A stretch of DNA of 64,000 nucleotides from positions 372,001-436,000 of the forward strand of contig CANLQI010000002.1 of assembly GCA_947493325.1 (NCBI GenBank). The letters are read 5' to 3'. Positions within the stretch are counted from its first letter, which is position 1. Every line of letters starts with the position of its first letter. Both the position numbers and the translations under genes were made by a program. Under the pieces are notes generated by a model. That model was not told the DNA's origin. It saw only the letters and a program-made list of their open reading frames with translations, and did no database searches. Of this stretch, positions 51,692 to 59,800 are shown piece by piece. This DNA is from an uncultured Sphingomonadaceae bacterium. Its GTDB lineage: Bacteria > Pseudomonadota > Alphaproteobacteria > Sphingomonadales > Sphingomonadaceae.

Positions 51692-52154
51692 AGGATTTCT
51701 CAAATATAATGGGTGTGAACAAAGGTTCGTATGTGGAAAATGGCGCGTGGGGTGACAATGAAGATGTCAGCGAGTGTTATTCTCACGCTCTCCCGGACGG
51801 GATAGGCATTAAATATGCGCGGTGGCGGTGCAAGTCAAATGATTTGCCGGGATACGTCAGAAGTTTCTCTTTGTCATTCTACCGAAGGTTGGAATCCAGT
51901 TGTCTTATCATGCGGCGAAAAAGCTAACAGTTTAGGCAAGCCGCTGCGTTGATACGATGCTATCATGTGCAAATCCCCACTGCCAGCCAGCACCTTTGTC
52001 TGGACCCCAGCCTGTGCTGGCGTGACGTGAGACACCAATTAAACCACTCCGTCATTCCCGCGAAAGCGGGAATCCATCCCCTGACCCTGCACCTTAACAG
52101 AAAGGATAGATGTTGAAGAGAATGTCACGAGGCTTCGACAAGTTCAGCATGACG
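51692..52154. other. Non-coding interval upstream of rho with repeats
   Basis: These 463 bases contain the rho promoter region, a REP-like copy (52049-52075), a possible decayed copy just before it (GGACCCCAGCC...GGCGTGACG near 52000) and a CTTCGACAAGTTCAGCATGACG-type fragment (52132-52153, quoted in part) that resembles another dispersed repeat. A 72-codon plus-strand frame at 51709 has no ribosome site or recognisable features. I see no gene. Confidence 0.6.
52049..52075. repeat. REP-like palindromic repeat, copy 5
   Basis: CCGTCATTCCCGC-GAAA-GCGGGAATCC, with perfect arms and a four-base loop. It lies between hemJ and rho. Confidence 0.8.
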
Positions 52155-52598
52155 TTAAAAAGGCCGCACAATCACCAGAACAACGATGATCGCTACCGCC
52201 ACGCCTGGCACTTCATTGAACAGGCGCAGTTTCTTGTCAGATAGCTTTCGCACGCCCCGCGCCAGATTTTTGGAATAGGCGATCATCCAGCCGTGATAGC
52301 CGCTAAGCAGCAGCACAAAGAGCAGCTTGGCATGGAACCAGCCCTGGGTAAAAGCCCCGGTCTGATAGGCCAGCGCAAGTCCCAACACCCACACGATAAT
52401 CATCGATGGATTGAGGATGATGTTGCGCAGTTTGGATTCGCGCTCGACCCACTTGGAATCTTCCGCGCTGCCGACATCCGATTCCTGATGATAGATAAAA
52501 AACCGCGGCATCATGAACAGGCCCGCCATCCAGAAAATGACGAAAATAATATGTGCCGCTTTAAGCCAAACGTATAGCAAAGTCAGAATCTCGCCCAT
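52155..52598 (-). CDS. hemJ: Protoporphyrinogen oxidase HemJ
   Basis: The membrane protein has 147 residues and four or five hydrophobic segments. LLYVWLKAAHIIFVIFWMAGLFMMPRFFIYH (in parts) contains the conserved His that ligates heme. HAKLLFVLLLSGYHGWM and the final hydrophobic VAVAIIVVLVIVRPF complete the family pattern. HemJ oxidises protoporphyrinogen IX before ferrochelatase. It lies 29 bp after hemE and is probably co-transcribed with it. Confidence 0.93.
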   Translation of the reverse strand: MGEILTLLYVWLKAAHIIFVIFWMAGLFMMPRFFIYHQESDVGSAEDSKWVERESKLRNIILNPSMIIVWVLGLALAYQTGAFTQGWFHAKLLFVLLLSGYHGWMIAYSKNLARGVRKLSDKKLRLFNEVPGVAVAIIVVLVIVRPF

Positions 52599-52627
52599 TA
52601 TTGCTCCCGGTATATGCGGGTGGCAGG

Positions 52628-53653
52628 TTAATTATCGCCGCGCACCAGTGTAAGCAGCTTTTCCACATGCGCAATGGGCGTGTGCTGCAAAATGCCGTGG
52701 CCCAGATTGAAAATATGCGGGCGGTCCGAGAAAATATCGAGAATTTCCTGTACCGCTTTTTGCAAAGATTCCCCGCCCGCCATCAAGGCAAGTGGATCAA
52801 GATTGCCCTGCACTGGCAGGTCTTTCGGCAGGTTTGCCGCGGCCCAGTGCGGATCAATGGTTTCATCCAGACCAAGTGCATCGACGCCAGTTTCGCGTGC
52901 ATAGGCAGGCAGTTTCTCTCCTGCACCTTTGGGAAAGCCTATAATCCGCGTGTCCGGATGCAGCGCGCGGAGTCTGGCAACGATTTCCGCATTGGGCGCA
53001 ATCACCCATTTTTCAAATTGTGCAGGCGACAAAGACCCTGCCCAGCTGTCGAACAGCTGCACTGCATGCACACCTGCCTTGATCTGGCCGGAAAGATATT
53101 CGACGGTCAGGTCAATGATTTTCTGAATCAATTCGCCAAATCCGGCCGCATTCATATAGGCATATTGGCGCACCGCCGCCTGATCCCGGCTGCCCTCGCC
53201 ATTCACCATATAGGTGGCCACGGTCCAGGGCGATCCGGCAAAGCCCAGAAAGCATGTCTCAGGGCTTAATTGGGCGGCCACCTTGGTCACTGTCCGGTAG
53301 ATCGCCTCAAGGTGCTGAGGGGCCGCTTGCAGCGCATCTAACTGGCTATCGAGAAGCCTGGGCGAAAGCCGTGGCCCCTCGCCCGCCAGAAATTCCAGAT
53401 TCTGGCCCATGGCGTGCGGGATAATTAATATGTCGGAAAACAGGATCGCCCCATCGAAACCAAAACGGCGGATCGGCTGCAGCGTGACTTCTGCCGCAGC
53501 ATCGCTGTCATAAACCAGATCAAGAAACCCGCCTTTTTCTGCACGCAAAGCGCGGTATTCGGGCAGGTAACGCCCTGCCTGGCGCATAAGCCATATCGGC
53601 CGCGCCTTGCTAGCTTCACCGCGGATTGTTTTGAGCAAGAAGGGATCAGTCAT
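52628..53653 (-). CDS. hemE: Uroporphyrinogen decarboxylase
   Basis: HemE removes four carboxyl groups from uroporphyrinogen III to give coproporphyrinogen III. The product has 341 residues from ATG 53653 (MTDPFLLKTIRGE). The signatures PIWLMRQAGRYLPEY and GFAGSPWTVATYMVNGEGS are intact, and catalytic Asp lies in FSDILIIPHAMGQ. The frame is open a further 29 codons upstream into the origin region but has no start with a ribosome site there. It forms the left flank of oriC, as in Caulobacter and Rickettsia. Confidence 0.96.
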   Translation of the reverse strand: MTDPFLLKTIRGEASKARPIWLMRQAGRYLPEYRALRAEKGGFLDLVYDSDAAAEVTLQPIRRFGFDGAILFSDILIIPHAMGQNLEFLAGEGPRLSPRLLDSQLDALQAAPQHLEAIYRTVTKVAAQLSPETCFLGFAGSPWTVATYMVNGEGSRDQAAVRQYAYMNAAGFGELIQKIIDLTVEYLSGQIKAGVHAVQLFDSWAGSLSPAQFEKWVIAPNAEIVARLRALHPDTRIIGFPKGAGEKLPAYARETGVDALGLDETIDPHWAAANLPKDLPVQGNLDPLALMAGGESLQKAVQEILDIFSDRPHIFNLGHGILQHTPIAHVEKLLTLVRGDN

Positions 53654-53967
53654 ACTAAATAATCTTATTATAAATAATATTGATGAAAGTAGATGGCGTG
53701 TGGATAACGGGTATAAATTGCATATGCCGGATTTATCCACATAATGACACTGAAAAATGGATATGGAATCGCGGCCCGTGACTCAGCTTATAATCTGGGG
53801 GTTTGCGCATAACGCGAATCAGTTATCCCCGATATTTTGATTCAGCGCGCGGCATGTGTATGTCCGGGCCGTATAAAAACGGAAAGCGGGCATGCTATCA
53901 ATATGTGGACTTATCCCTGATTTCATCCCTTGATTTATGCGTCCATTATCCACAAGCCTGTGAACAT
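53654..53967. other. oriC: Chromosomal replication origin (oriC) candidate
   Basis: The interval between hemE and the PPSR-family gene holds three perfect DnaA boxes TTATCCACA: 53699-53707 (minus), 53733-53741 (plus) and 53946-53954 (plus). Weaker boxes lie at 53823-53831 (TTATCCCCG) and 53911-53919 (TTATCCCTG), with a half-matching TGTGGACTT beside the latter. An AT-rich run at 53656-53690 next to hemE could be the unwinding element. The hemE / DUF299 location is the known origin position in Caulobacter crescentus and Rickettsia. No TTAA-N7-TTAA CtrA site was seen. Confidence 0.85.
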
Positions 53968-54819
53968 ATGAAATTACACCTGCACCTTCTGTCTGACTCC
54001 ACTGGTGAAACGCTGGAAAACATCGCCAAGGCAGCGCTCGCACAATTTGATGGCGTCGAGATTATCAAGCATTTCTGGCCGATGGTGCGCTCGGAAAGCC
54101 ATCTGGACCGGATACTCACCGATGTGGCGGCGAATCCCGGGCTCGTGCTGTTTACCCTGGTCAATCCCGAAACGCGGCGCAAGCTCGAACGGCAATGCCG
54201 CTCGCTCGGCCTGCCTGCTGTACCCGCGCTTGATGCCGTGACCGACGCGCTTTCCAATTTGCTTGGGCAAGAAGCCAAAACGCGTCCGGGACGCCAGCAT
54301 ATCTTGGATGCTGCCTATTTTGCGCGGGTCGATGCGATCCAGTTTACTATTGCCCATGATGACGGCGTTGGGTGGGAGAACTGGGAAGAGGCCGATATTG
54401 TGCTCGCCGGCGTGTCACGTTCGTCGAAAACACCGACTTCCATCTATCTCGCCAATCGCGGATTCAAAACCGCGAACATTCCAATCGTGGTCGAATCCCC
54501 TCCTCCTGACGCTTTGTATAATCTGAAACATCCGTTGGTGGTGGGGCTGACCACCCATGCAGACCGGTTGGTGCAGGTTCGCCGCAACCGGTTGCTGTCA
54601 CTTAACCAGACGCCAGAAACGGACTATGTGGACGGCGATGCAGTGAAACGCGAGCTGCAATATGCACGGCGCATGTTTGCCGACAATGGCTGGCCGGTGA
54701 TTGACGTCACGCGGCGTTCGATTGAGGAAAGCGCCGCGGCGATTATCAATCTGGTCAATGAACGGCATCTGGCACAGTCGGAGTCGGCTGACGGGGCAGA
54801 GTCAGGCGGTCCGGAATGA
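53968..54819 (+). CDS. Pyruvate, phosphate/water dikinase regulatory protein, DUF299 (PPSR) family
   Basis: The bifunctional ADP-dependent kinase and Pi-dependent pyrophosphorylase switches PEP synthase or PPDK off and on. The product has 283 residues from ATG 53968 (MKLHLHLLSDSTGETLENIAKAAL, in parts). The nucleotide loop is GVSRSSKTPTSIYLA (about residues 145-159), and DVTRRSIEESAAAI sits near the C-terminus. The frame is open upstream through the origin, but the first 55 codons there have no family similarity. It forms the right flank of oriC and begins an operon in which each gene overlaps the next by four bases. Confidence 0.92.
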   Translation: MKLHLHLLSDSTGETLENIAKAALAQFDGVEIIKHFWPMVRSESHLDRILTDVAANPGLVLFTLVNPETRRKLERQCRSLGLPAVPALDAVTDALSNLLGQEAKTRPGRQHILDAAYFARVDAIQFTIAHDDGVGWENWEEADIVLAGVSRSSKTPTSIYLANRGFKTANIPIVVESPPPDALYNLKHPLVVGLTTHADRLVQVRRNRLLSLNQTPETDYVDGDAVKRELQYARRMFADNGWPVIDVTRRSIEESAAAIINLVNERHLAQSESADGAESGGPE

Positions 54820-55412
54820 CACTTGTGCTCGCTTCCAAAAGCCGTTCGCGCCGCGCCATGCTCAAAAACGCGGGTGTGGAAATTGAATGTCTGCCCGCCA
54901 ATGTGGATGAGGCGGCAATCAAGGACAGCCTGATTGCGGAAGGCACTACGCCCCGCAATCTTGTCGATGCACTGTCGGAGGCCAAGGCACGGCGCGTGTC
55001 GAACCGTGTGCCGGGCGCCATGGTGCTGGGCGCGGATTCGCTGGTGGTGACAGAAGATGGTCAGTATCTGGACAAGCCCGAAACTCCGGGTGACGCAAAG
55101 ATGCACCTGCATATGCTGTCGGGTACAACGCACAGCCTGTTGAGCGGTGCGGTCATTTACGAGGATGGCGCGCCAGTATGGCGGCATATCGATGTGGCGA
55201 AAATGACCATGCGGCATCTGAGTGACGGTTTCGTGGATGATTATGTTTCGGCGCACTGGGACAATATCCGGCACTGTGTAGGTTGCTATGAAATAGAGGG
55301 CCCGGGCGCGCAATTATTTGCGCGAATTTTGGGCAGTCAGTTTACGATCATGGGCCTGCCGCTACTGCACCTGCTGGATTACCTGCGGATCAGGAAGGTT
55401 TTGCCGTCATGA
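54816..55412 (+). CDS. maf: Maf-type nucleoside triphosphate pyrophosphatase
   Basis: Maf proteins hydrolyse non-canonical or modified nucleoside triphosphates to monophosphates. The 198 residues start MTLVLASKSRSRRAMLKNAG, with the SxSRRxxL motif, then VLGADSLVVTEDGQYLDKPE (catalytic acidic motif) and GCYEIEGPGAQLFARI. The length and motifs are typical. The ATG overlaps the preceding stop (ATGA). Confidence 0.94.
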   Translation: MTLVLASKSRSRRAMLKNAGVEIECLPANVDEAAIKDSLIAEGTTPRNLVDALSEAKARRVSNRVPGAMVLGADSLVVTEDGQYLDKPETPGDAKMHLHMLSGTTHSLLSGAVIYEDGAPVWRHIDVAKMTMRHLSDGFVDDYVSAHWDNIRHCVGCYEIEGPGAQLFARILGSQFTIMGLPLLHLLDYLRIRKVLPS

Positions 55413-56230
55413 CAGCCAATCGTCCCTATGCCGAAGTAATCGGCGATCCGATCCGCCAGTCTAAATCACCGATGATTCACGGATTCTGGCTGCAAAAACT
55501 GGGTATAGATGCGGATTATAAAGCCGTACATGTGAAGCCAGAAGAACTTGCTGACTATATTGCCACCCGCCGCAGAGATCCGAACTGGCGCGGGTGCAAT
55601 GTCACACTGCCGCATAAAATTGCGGTGCTGGACCATGTTGGTGATCCGGGCGGGCTCAGAGATTCTATTGGCGCGATGAATACGATACTGCGCGATGAAA
55701 ATGGCGAACTGACAGGCACAAATACCGATGCAGGCGGCTTTTATACACCGCTTTCACAAAGCGACCTTGGCGATATTCATGTCTGCATAATCGGCAATGG
55801 CGGTGCGGCGCGTGCGATATTATTCGCGCTCAGTAGGCTGGACGTTGGCAATGTACATATCATGGCGCGCAATCCTCTCAAGTCGGTGGGGTTGCTCAGC
55901 CAGTTCGGGCTAAAAGGTGAATGCGTGCAGATGGAAGCGGATCTGCCGCCGGCACAGCTGCTCGTCAATGCCAGTCCGCTGGGCATGCAGGGTGTTGCCG
56001 AAGCACTGGATATTGATCTCGCGCCCCTGCCCGATAATGCGATAGTTTATGACATTGTTTATACCCCGCTGATGACACCGCTGCTCAGGCAAGCAGAGGC
56101 AAGGGGTTTGCAAACCATTGATGGCCTCGAAATGCTGATAGGCCAGGCGGATCTTGCGTTTGAGCTTTTTTTTGGCCAGCCCGCGCCGCGCGAGTATGAT
56201 AAAGAACTTCGAAAGCTGCTGACGAAATGA
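55409..56230 (+). CDS. aroE: Shikimate dehydrogenase
   Basis: AroE reduces 3-dehydroshikimate with NADPH in the chorismate pathway. The 273 residues show VIGDPIRQSKSPMIHGFWL (substrate site), NVTLPHKIAVLDHV with the catalytic lysine, NTDAGGF, and the cofactor loop IGNGGAARAILFAL. It overlaps maf and coaE by four bases on each side. Confidence 0.96.
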   Translation: MTANRPYAEVIGDPIRQSKSPMIHGFWLQKLGIDADYKAVHVKPEELADYIATRRRDPNWRGCNVTLPHKIAVLDHVGDPGGLRDSIGAMNTILRDENGELTGTNTDAGGFYTPLSQSDLGDIHVCIIGNGGAARAILFALSRLDVGNVHIMARNPLKSVGLLSQFGLKGECVQMEADLPPAQLLVNASPLGMQGVAEALDIDLAPLPDNAIVYDIVYTPLMTPLLRQAEARGLQTIDGLEMLIGQADLAFELFFGQPAPREYDKELRKLLTK

Positions 56231-56841
56231 CCGTGGAGCGCGCACAAAAACCATTGATAGTCGGTCTGACCGGATCAATTGGCATGGGCAAGTCCACGGT
56301 TGCAGGAATGTTTCGCGGCCTAGGCGTGCCGGTGTTTGATGCGGATGCTGCGGTGCATGAATTACAGGGGCTGGATGGTGTGTTGCTGGATGCAATTGAA
56401 GCGGAGTTTCCCGGCACCACTGGTATTGATGGTGTGAACCGGCAAAAACTGGGCGCCGCGGTTTTGGGCGATACAGCCGCGCTGGAAAAGCTGGAGGCGA
56501 TTATTCACCCAGCGGTCGCGGATATGCGCAAGGCTTTTCTGACCGAAAATGCGGACGCACCCCTTGTCGTGTTCGACATTCCGCTGTTGTTTGAAAAAGG
56601 TGGGGCGGATGCCGTCGACTCTATCGCAGTGGTGTCGGCTTCCGAAGAAATTCAGCGCGCCCGCGTCTTGGCAAGGCCGAATATGACACCCGAAAAGTTC
56701 GCGCGCATACTGGCACTGCAAATGCCCGATGCGGAAAAACGCGCCCGCGCCGATTATATTATTGATACAGGAGTATCTTTGGAAGAGACGCGGCAGATTG
56801 TGCAGAATCTTGTCACAAAATTGTCACCGCCCCTTGCCTGA
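56227..56841 (+). CDS. coaE: Dephospho-CoA kinase
   Basis: CoaE performs the last step of CoA synthesis. The 204 residues carry Walker A GLTGSIGMGKSTVAGMF, the substrate-binding DADAAVHEL and FDIPLLFEKG, and the lid arginines in RARVLARPNMTPEKFARILALQMPDAEKRARADYII (in parts). It overlaps aroE by four bases and ends 18 bp before dnaQ. Confidence 0.96.
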   Translation: MTVERAQKPLIVGLTGSIGMGKSTVAGMFRGLGVPVFDADAAVHELQGLDGVLLDAIEAEFPGTTGIDGVNRQKLGAAVLGDTAALEKLEAIIHPAVADMRKAFLTENADAPLVVFDIPLLFEKGGADAVDSIAVVSASEEIQRARVLARPNMTPEKFARILALQMPDAEKRARADYIIDTGVSLEETRQIVQNLVTKLSPPLA

Positions 56842-56859
56842 ACCGAAAAACAGTCCAAT

Positions 56860-57579
56860 ATGGCTCTTATGACAGCGACTCCATTGAGAGAAATCGTCTT
56901 TGATACCGAGACAACCGGATTTGACCCCAAAAGCGGGGACCGGATGGTGGAAATCGGCTGTATCGAAATGATCGGTCGGGTCGAAACCGGCAAAAGCTAT
57001 CATTGCTATTATAACCCTGAACGTGACATGCCCAAATCTGCCGAAGAGATTCACGGGCTTTCCGATGTTTTTCTGTCCGACAAACCGCTTTTTGCGGACA
57101 AGGCGGACGAGCTTATAGAATTTCTGGGTGATGCGCCGCTGGTGGCGCACAATGCGACATTTGATTTCGGGTTCCTGAATGCAGAGCTGGAGAAATGCGG
57201 GAAGCCCGCCATAGCGATGGACCGGATGGTCGATACATTGGCGATGGCGCGCGTGAAACACCCCGGGGCAAAACTCTCGCTCGATGCATTATGCACCCGC
57301 TATGGCATTGACCGTAGCCACCGCGTGAAGCACGGAGCCTTGCTGGACGCTGAGCTATTGGCGCAGCTTTATATCGAGCTGACCGGCGGGCGGCAGATTG
57401 GTCTTGGTCTGGCGGCGGAGAAGAATGATGCGCAATCATCCGGTGCGCGTGACGATCCACTCGTACGCAGCGATCGCCCCTTTCGTGCGCCGCGCCCGCA
57501 TAAAGCCAGCGCAGAGGAACTGGCGGCCAACACAGCTTTTTTGGAAAAAATGGAACTACCTATATGGCACCGGGGATGA
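56860..57579 (+). CDS. dnaQ: DNA polymerase III epsilon subunit
   Basis: DnaQ is the proofreading 3'-5' exonuclease of the replicase. The 239 residues have ExoI motif VFDTETTGFDP, ExoII APLVAHNATFDFGFLNAEL and ExoIII HRVKHGALLDAELLAQLY, which gives the DEDDh set. The C-terminal 60 residues, expected to bind the polymerase alpha subunit, end in the conserved ELPIWHRG-like tail. A start at 56869 (MTATPLRE) is also possible. Its place beside oriC is common in alphaproteobacteria. Confidence 0.95.
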   Translation: MALMTATPLREIVFDTETTGFDPKSGDRMVEIGCIEMIGRVETGKSYHCYYNPERDMPKSAEEIHGLSDVFLSDKPLFADKADELIEFLGDAPLVAHNATFDFGFLNAELEKCGKPAIAMDRMVDTLAMARVKHPGAKLSLDALCTRYGIDRSHRVKHGALLDAELLAQLYIELTGGRQIGLGLAAEKNDAQSSGARDDPLVRSDRPFRAPRPHKASAEELAANTAFLEKMELPIWHRG

Positions 57580-57641
57580 AAGGAGCGGAATAGCACCCAA
57601 AACTGCCAAGAACCGACAGTAATTATAATGGAGAACTCATA

Positions 57642-58214
57642 ATGGATATTCGTGTTTCAGGCCACCAGATGGATACGGGCGAAGCCCTGCAACAGCATGT
57701 AGAAGACCGGCTGAATACGAGTATTAAAAAGCATTTTTCCAAGGCTATTTCGGCGCATGCTACATTTGGCAAGGGGCCGCACGATGCATTCCAGTGCGAT
57801 ATCGTGGCGCACATCATGCACGGCCTTATCTTGAAAGCGAGCGGACAGGCACAGGATGTCTATCCCGCTTTTGACCAGGCCGCCGACCGGATTGAAAAAC
57901 AGCTGCGCCGCTATATGCGCCGATTAAAGGACCGGCATGATCAGGCTGCCCATGCGCTCAAGGAAGAAGAGGCAGCCTATACCGTTTTTGATACACCAGT
58001 CGAAGAAGCCGAGGATACGGGCGATGCGCCGCTCGTAATTGCGGAAACACGTGTGGATATTCCGTCAGGCAGTGTATCTGATGCGGTCATGATGCTTGAT
58101 TTGCGCGATACCAATGCCCTAATGTTTAAAAACTCTGGAACTGGCAAGCATAATATGGTGTATCGCCGTTCCGACGGATCAATCGGCTGGGTCGAACCGC
58201 AAAACACCGATTAA
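57642..58214 (+). CDS. hpf: Ribosome hibernation promoting factor, long form
   Basis: The 190-residue protein dimerises ribosomes in stationary phase. The N-terminal domain (MDIRVSGHQMDTGEALQQHVEDRLN) is the S30AE/YfiA fold. The C-terminal dimerisation domain (VMMLDLRDTNALMFKNSGTGKHNMVYRRSDGSIGWVEP, in parts) marks the long HPF form. GGAG precedes the ATG. ptsN follows, the same order as in many proteobacterial rpoN clusters, but rpoN itself is not here. Confidence 0.94.
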   Translation: MDIRVSGHQMDTGEALQQHVEDRLNTSIKKHFSKAISAHATFGKGPHDAFQCDIVAHIMHGLILKASGQAQDVYPAFDQAADRIEKQLRRYMRRLKDRHDQAAHALKEEEAAYTVFDTPVEEAEDTGDAPLVIAETRVDIPSGSVSDAVMMLDLRDTNALMFKNSGTGKHNMVYRRSDGSIGWVEPQNTD

Positions 58215-58257
58215 TCTCCCTCCCCGCTCTCATGCGGCACAATGAATTATAAACGGG

Positions 58258-58284
58258 CGCGTGCGCAGCTTTGCTGCGCGCACG
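58258..58284 (+). other. GC-rich hairpin directly upstream of ptsN
   Basis: GTGCGCAGC (58261-58269), a TTT loop and GCTGCGCGCAC (58273-58283) form a stem of about ten pairs with one bulge. It ends nine bases before the ptsN ATG, where no Shine-Dalgarno is visible. It could end the hpf message or regulate ptsN translation; there is no T-tract. Confidence 0.4.
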
Positions 58285-58292
58285 ATAAAATT

Positions 58293-58754
58293 ATGCAAAC
58301 TTTTATTCTTGATTATGAAGCTGTTCTGACCGGTGTGCAAATATCCGGCAAAACACAGCTGCTGGAGCTTTTGGCCGAAAATTTCAGTGAGTGTTACGGT
58401 TTGGACAGGGCCGTCTGTTTCGACCGTCTTGATGAGCGTGAAAAGCTAGGCTCCACCGGTTTCGGGCGCGGTGTTGCAATTCCGCATGGCAAAATCGCTG
58501 ACATCGATAAGCCTGTTGCCCTGTGTATCCAGTTGGCCAAACCGCTTGATTTTTTGGCTGTCGACAAACTGCCGGTTGACCTTGTCATCGCGCTTATGTC
58601 GCCCGTCGATGGCGGCTCTATCCATTTGCAGGCGCTGGCCAGCATATCCCGGCTCATGCGTGATGAAAAAATTGTGAGCAGCCTGCGCGGTGCAAATGAC
58701 CGTGATGCTGCCTATGCAGTAATTGCCAACAAGATAGACCGCGATGCCGCCTGA
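58293..58754 (+). CDS. ptsN: Nitrogen-related PTS EIIA protein (EIIA-Ntr)
   Basis: The regulatory phosphocarrier has 153 residues from ATG 58293. The phosphorylated histidine is in GFGRGVAIPHGKI (about residue 69), and IQLAKPLDFLAVDKLPVDLVIALMSP matches the EIIA fold. It acts on potassium, nitrogen and stringent-response control in proteobacteria. The start lacks a clear ribosome site and follows a hairpin. Its 3' end overlaps the thioesterase gene by 11 bp. Confidence 0.93.
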   Translation: MQTFILDYEAVLTGVQISGKTQLLELLAENFSECYGLDRAVCFDRLDEREKLGSTGFGRGVAIPHGKIADIDKPVALCIQLAKPLDFLAVDKLPVDLVIALMSPVDGGSIHLQALASISRLMRDEKIVSSLRGANDRDAAYAVIANKIDRDAA

Positions 58755-59220
58755 GGCCAATCAGATGACCGCTGCGCCCAGCGGCGAAGACTGGCATTTC
58801 CGGGCGCTGGAATCGCTCTATGCGGCGGCACCGATTAACACGATGTTCGATTCCCGGCTGGAAATCGTGGAATCGGGCGTGGCGCGCATCCATTTTATAG
58901 TCGACGAAAAATTCTATCATGCTGCCGGTGCAGCGCATGGTACAATCTATTTCAAGATGCTGGATGATGCGGCCTTTTATGCCGCGAATAGCCTTGTTTC
59001 CGACCGGTTCTTACTCACTACGGCGTTTAACATGAATTTTACAAGTCCTGTAAAATCGGGACCTGTGACTGCGGAGGGCAAGTGGGTCAGCGGCAAACGC
59101 CGTGTTTTCATTGGTGAGTCACGCTTGATTGATAGCGAGGGTGAAGAAATCGCTCGCGGCACCGGCACATTCATGCGCTCGCACATCGCGCTATCAACTC
59201 TCGATGGCTATGGTCTTTGA
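58744..59220 (+). CDS. PaaI-family thioesterase
   Basis: The hotdog-fold protein has 158 residues. FYHAAGAAHGTIYFKMLDDAAFYAAN is the PaaI motif (HGG-like region with the catalytic Asp), followed by FNMNFTSPVKSGPVTAEG. It probably hydrolyses an acyl-CoA. The start overlaps ptsN, so translation is likely coupled. The substrate is unknown. Confidence 0.85.
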   Translation: MPPEANQMTAAPSGEDWHFRALESLYAAAPINTMFDSRLEIVESGVARIHFIVDEKFYHAAGAAHGTIYFKMLDDAAFYAANSLVSDRFLLTTAFNMNFTSPVKSGPVTAEGKWVSGKRRVFIGESRLIDSEGEEIARGTGTFMRSHIALSTLDGYGL

Positions 59221-59257
59221 GCGGTTTTCGGTAAACCTTTTGATTTGATGGCATATT

Positions 59258-59602
59258 ATGATTGAACCCCGTCTTTCCACCGATATGCGAATCGGTGCCA
59301 TAAAGCGCCTTGTCGAATCGGAGGGTGGTTTCACCATGGTGCTTAAAAAAGGCGATCCCATATCCGGCGCGATTCTGGTCCAGACTCTGGAAAAGGGACG
59401 CAATCCCAAGCTGTTCGAGCAGATGCCAAGCCTGGACGATGGTCCCGTATGGCAGCAGATATGGTCAGAAGGCATTGAAAACAAAGGTGATTTATCAGAA
59501 TACTTGGAACGGCGATTCGCCAGAGACAGCGATTTATGGTTAATTGAACTGGACATCGCAGATAGCGAACGGCTCACCGGACTCTTGCGCCAGTTAAGTT
59601 GA
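59258..59602 (+). CDS. DUF1491 family protein
   Basis: The 114-residue protein begins MIEPRLSTDMRIGAIKRLVESEGGF. The pattern GDPISGAILVQTLEKG and the C-terminal DLWLIELDIADSERL fit DUF1491, an alphaproteobacterial family of unknown function, often encoded beside ptsN or cell-wall hydrolase genes. No signal peptide or membrane span is seen. Confidence 0.8.
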   Translation: MIEPRLSTDMRIGAIKRLVESEGGFTMVLKKGDPISGAILVQTLEKGRNPKLFEQMPSLDDGPVWQQIWSEGIENKGDLSEYLERRFARDSDLWLIELDIADSERLTGLLRQLS

Positions 59603-59626
59603 CTATGTTGCACTGCACACTAATTT
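59599..59626 (+). promoter_or_regulatory. Third PhaR-like operator inside a possible promoter
   Basis: TTGCACTGCACA (59608-59619), with the preceding ATG, is a 15-base exact match to phasin operator 1. It sits between a TTGACT -35 (59599-59604, overlapping the DUF1491 stop) and a weak -10 TAATTT (59621-59626) on the plus strand. The next gene downstream is the cell-wall hydrolase, 175 bp on. The promoter is less certain than the operator match. Confidence 0.5.
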
Positions 59627-59800
59627 ACATCCTGAATGAAAGCGCAGGCAGTTTGACGGCGACACTCTTAAGCATCAAACCAGCACGCAGACGGGGGACT
59701 GTCCGGAAATAATGATCGAAAATCGCAAAGGTTCCGTGAGGAGCTGATTTTCGTGCAAAGTTATTTTCAGTGAGAGCTCACCGCATAGATAAACAGGTTT

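Noticed and set aside
51709-51927. 72-codon plus-strand frame upstream of rho
   Set aside because: No ribosome site, no motif, and it crosses the likely rho promoter region.
53654-53967. CtrA sites in the origin
   Set aside because: No TTAA-N7-TTAA motif was seen on reading the interval.
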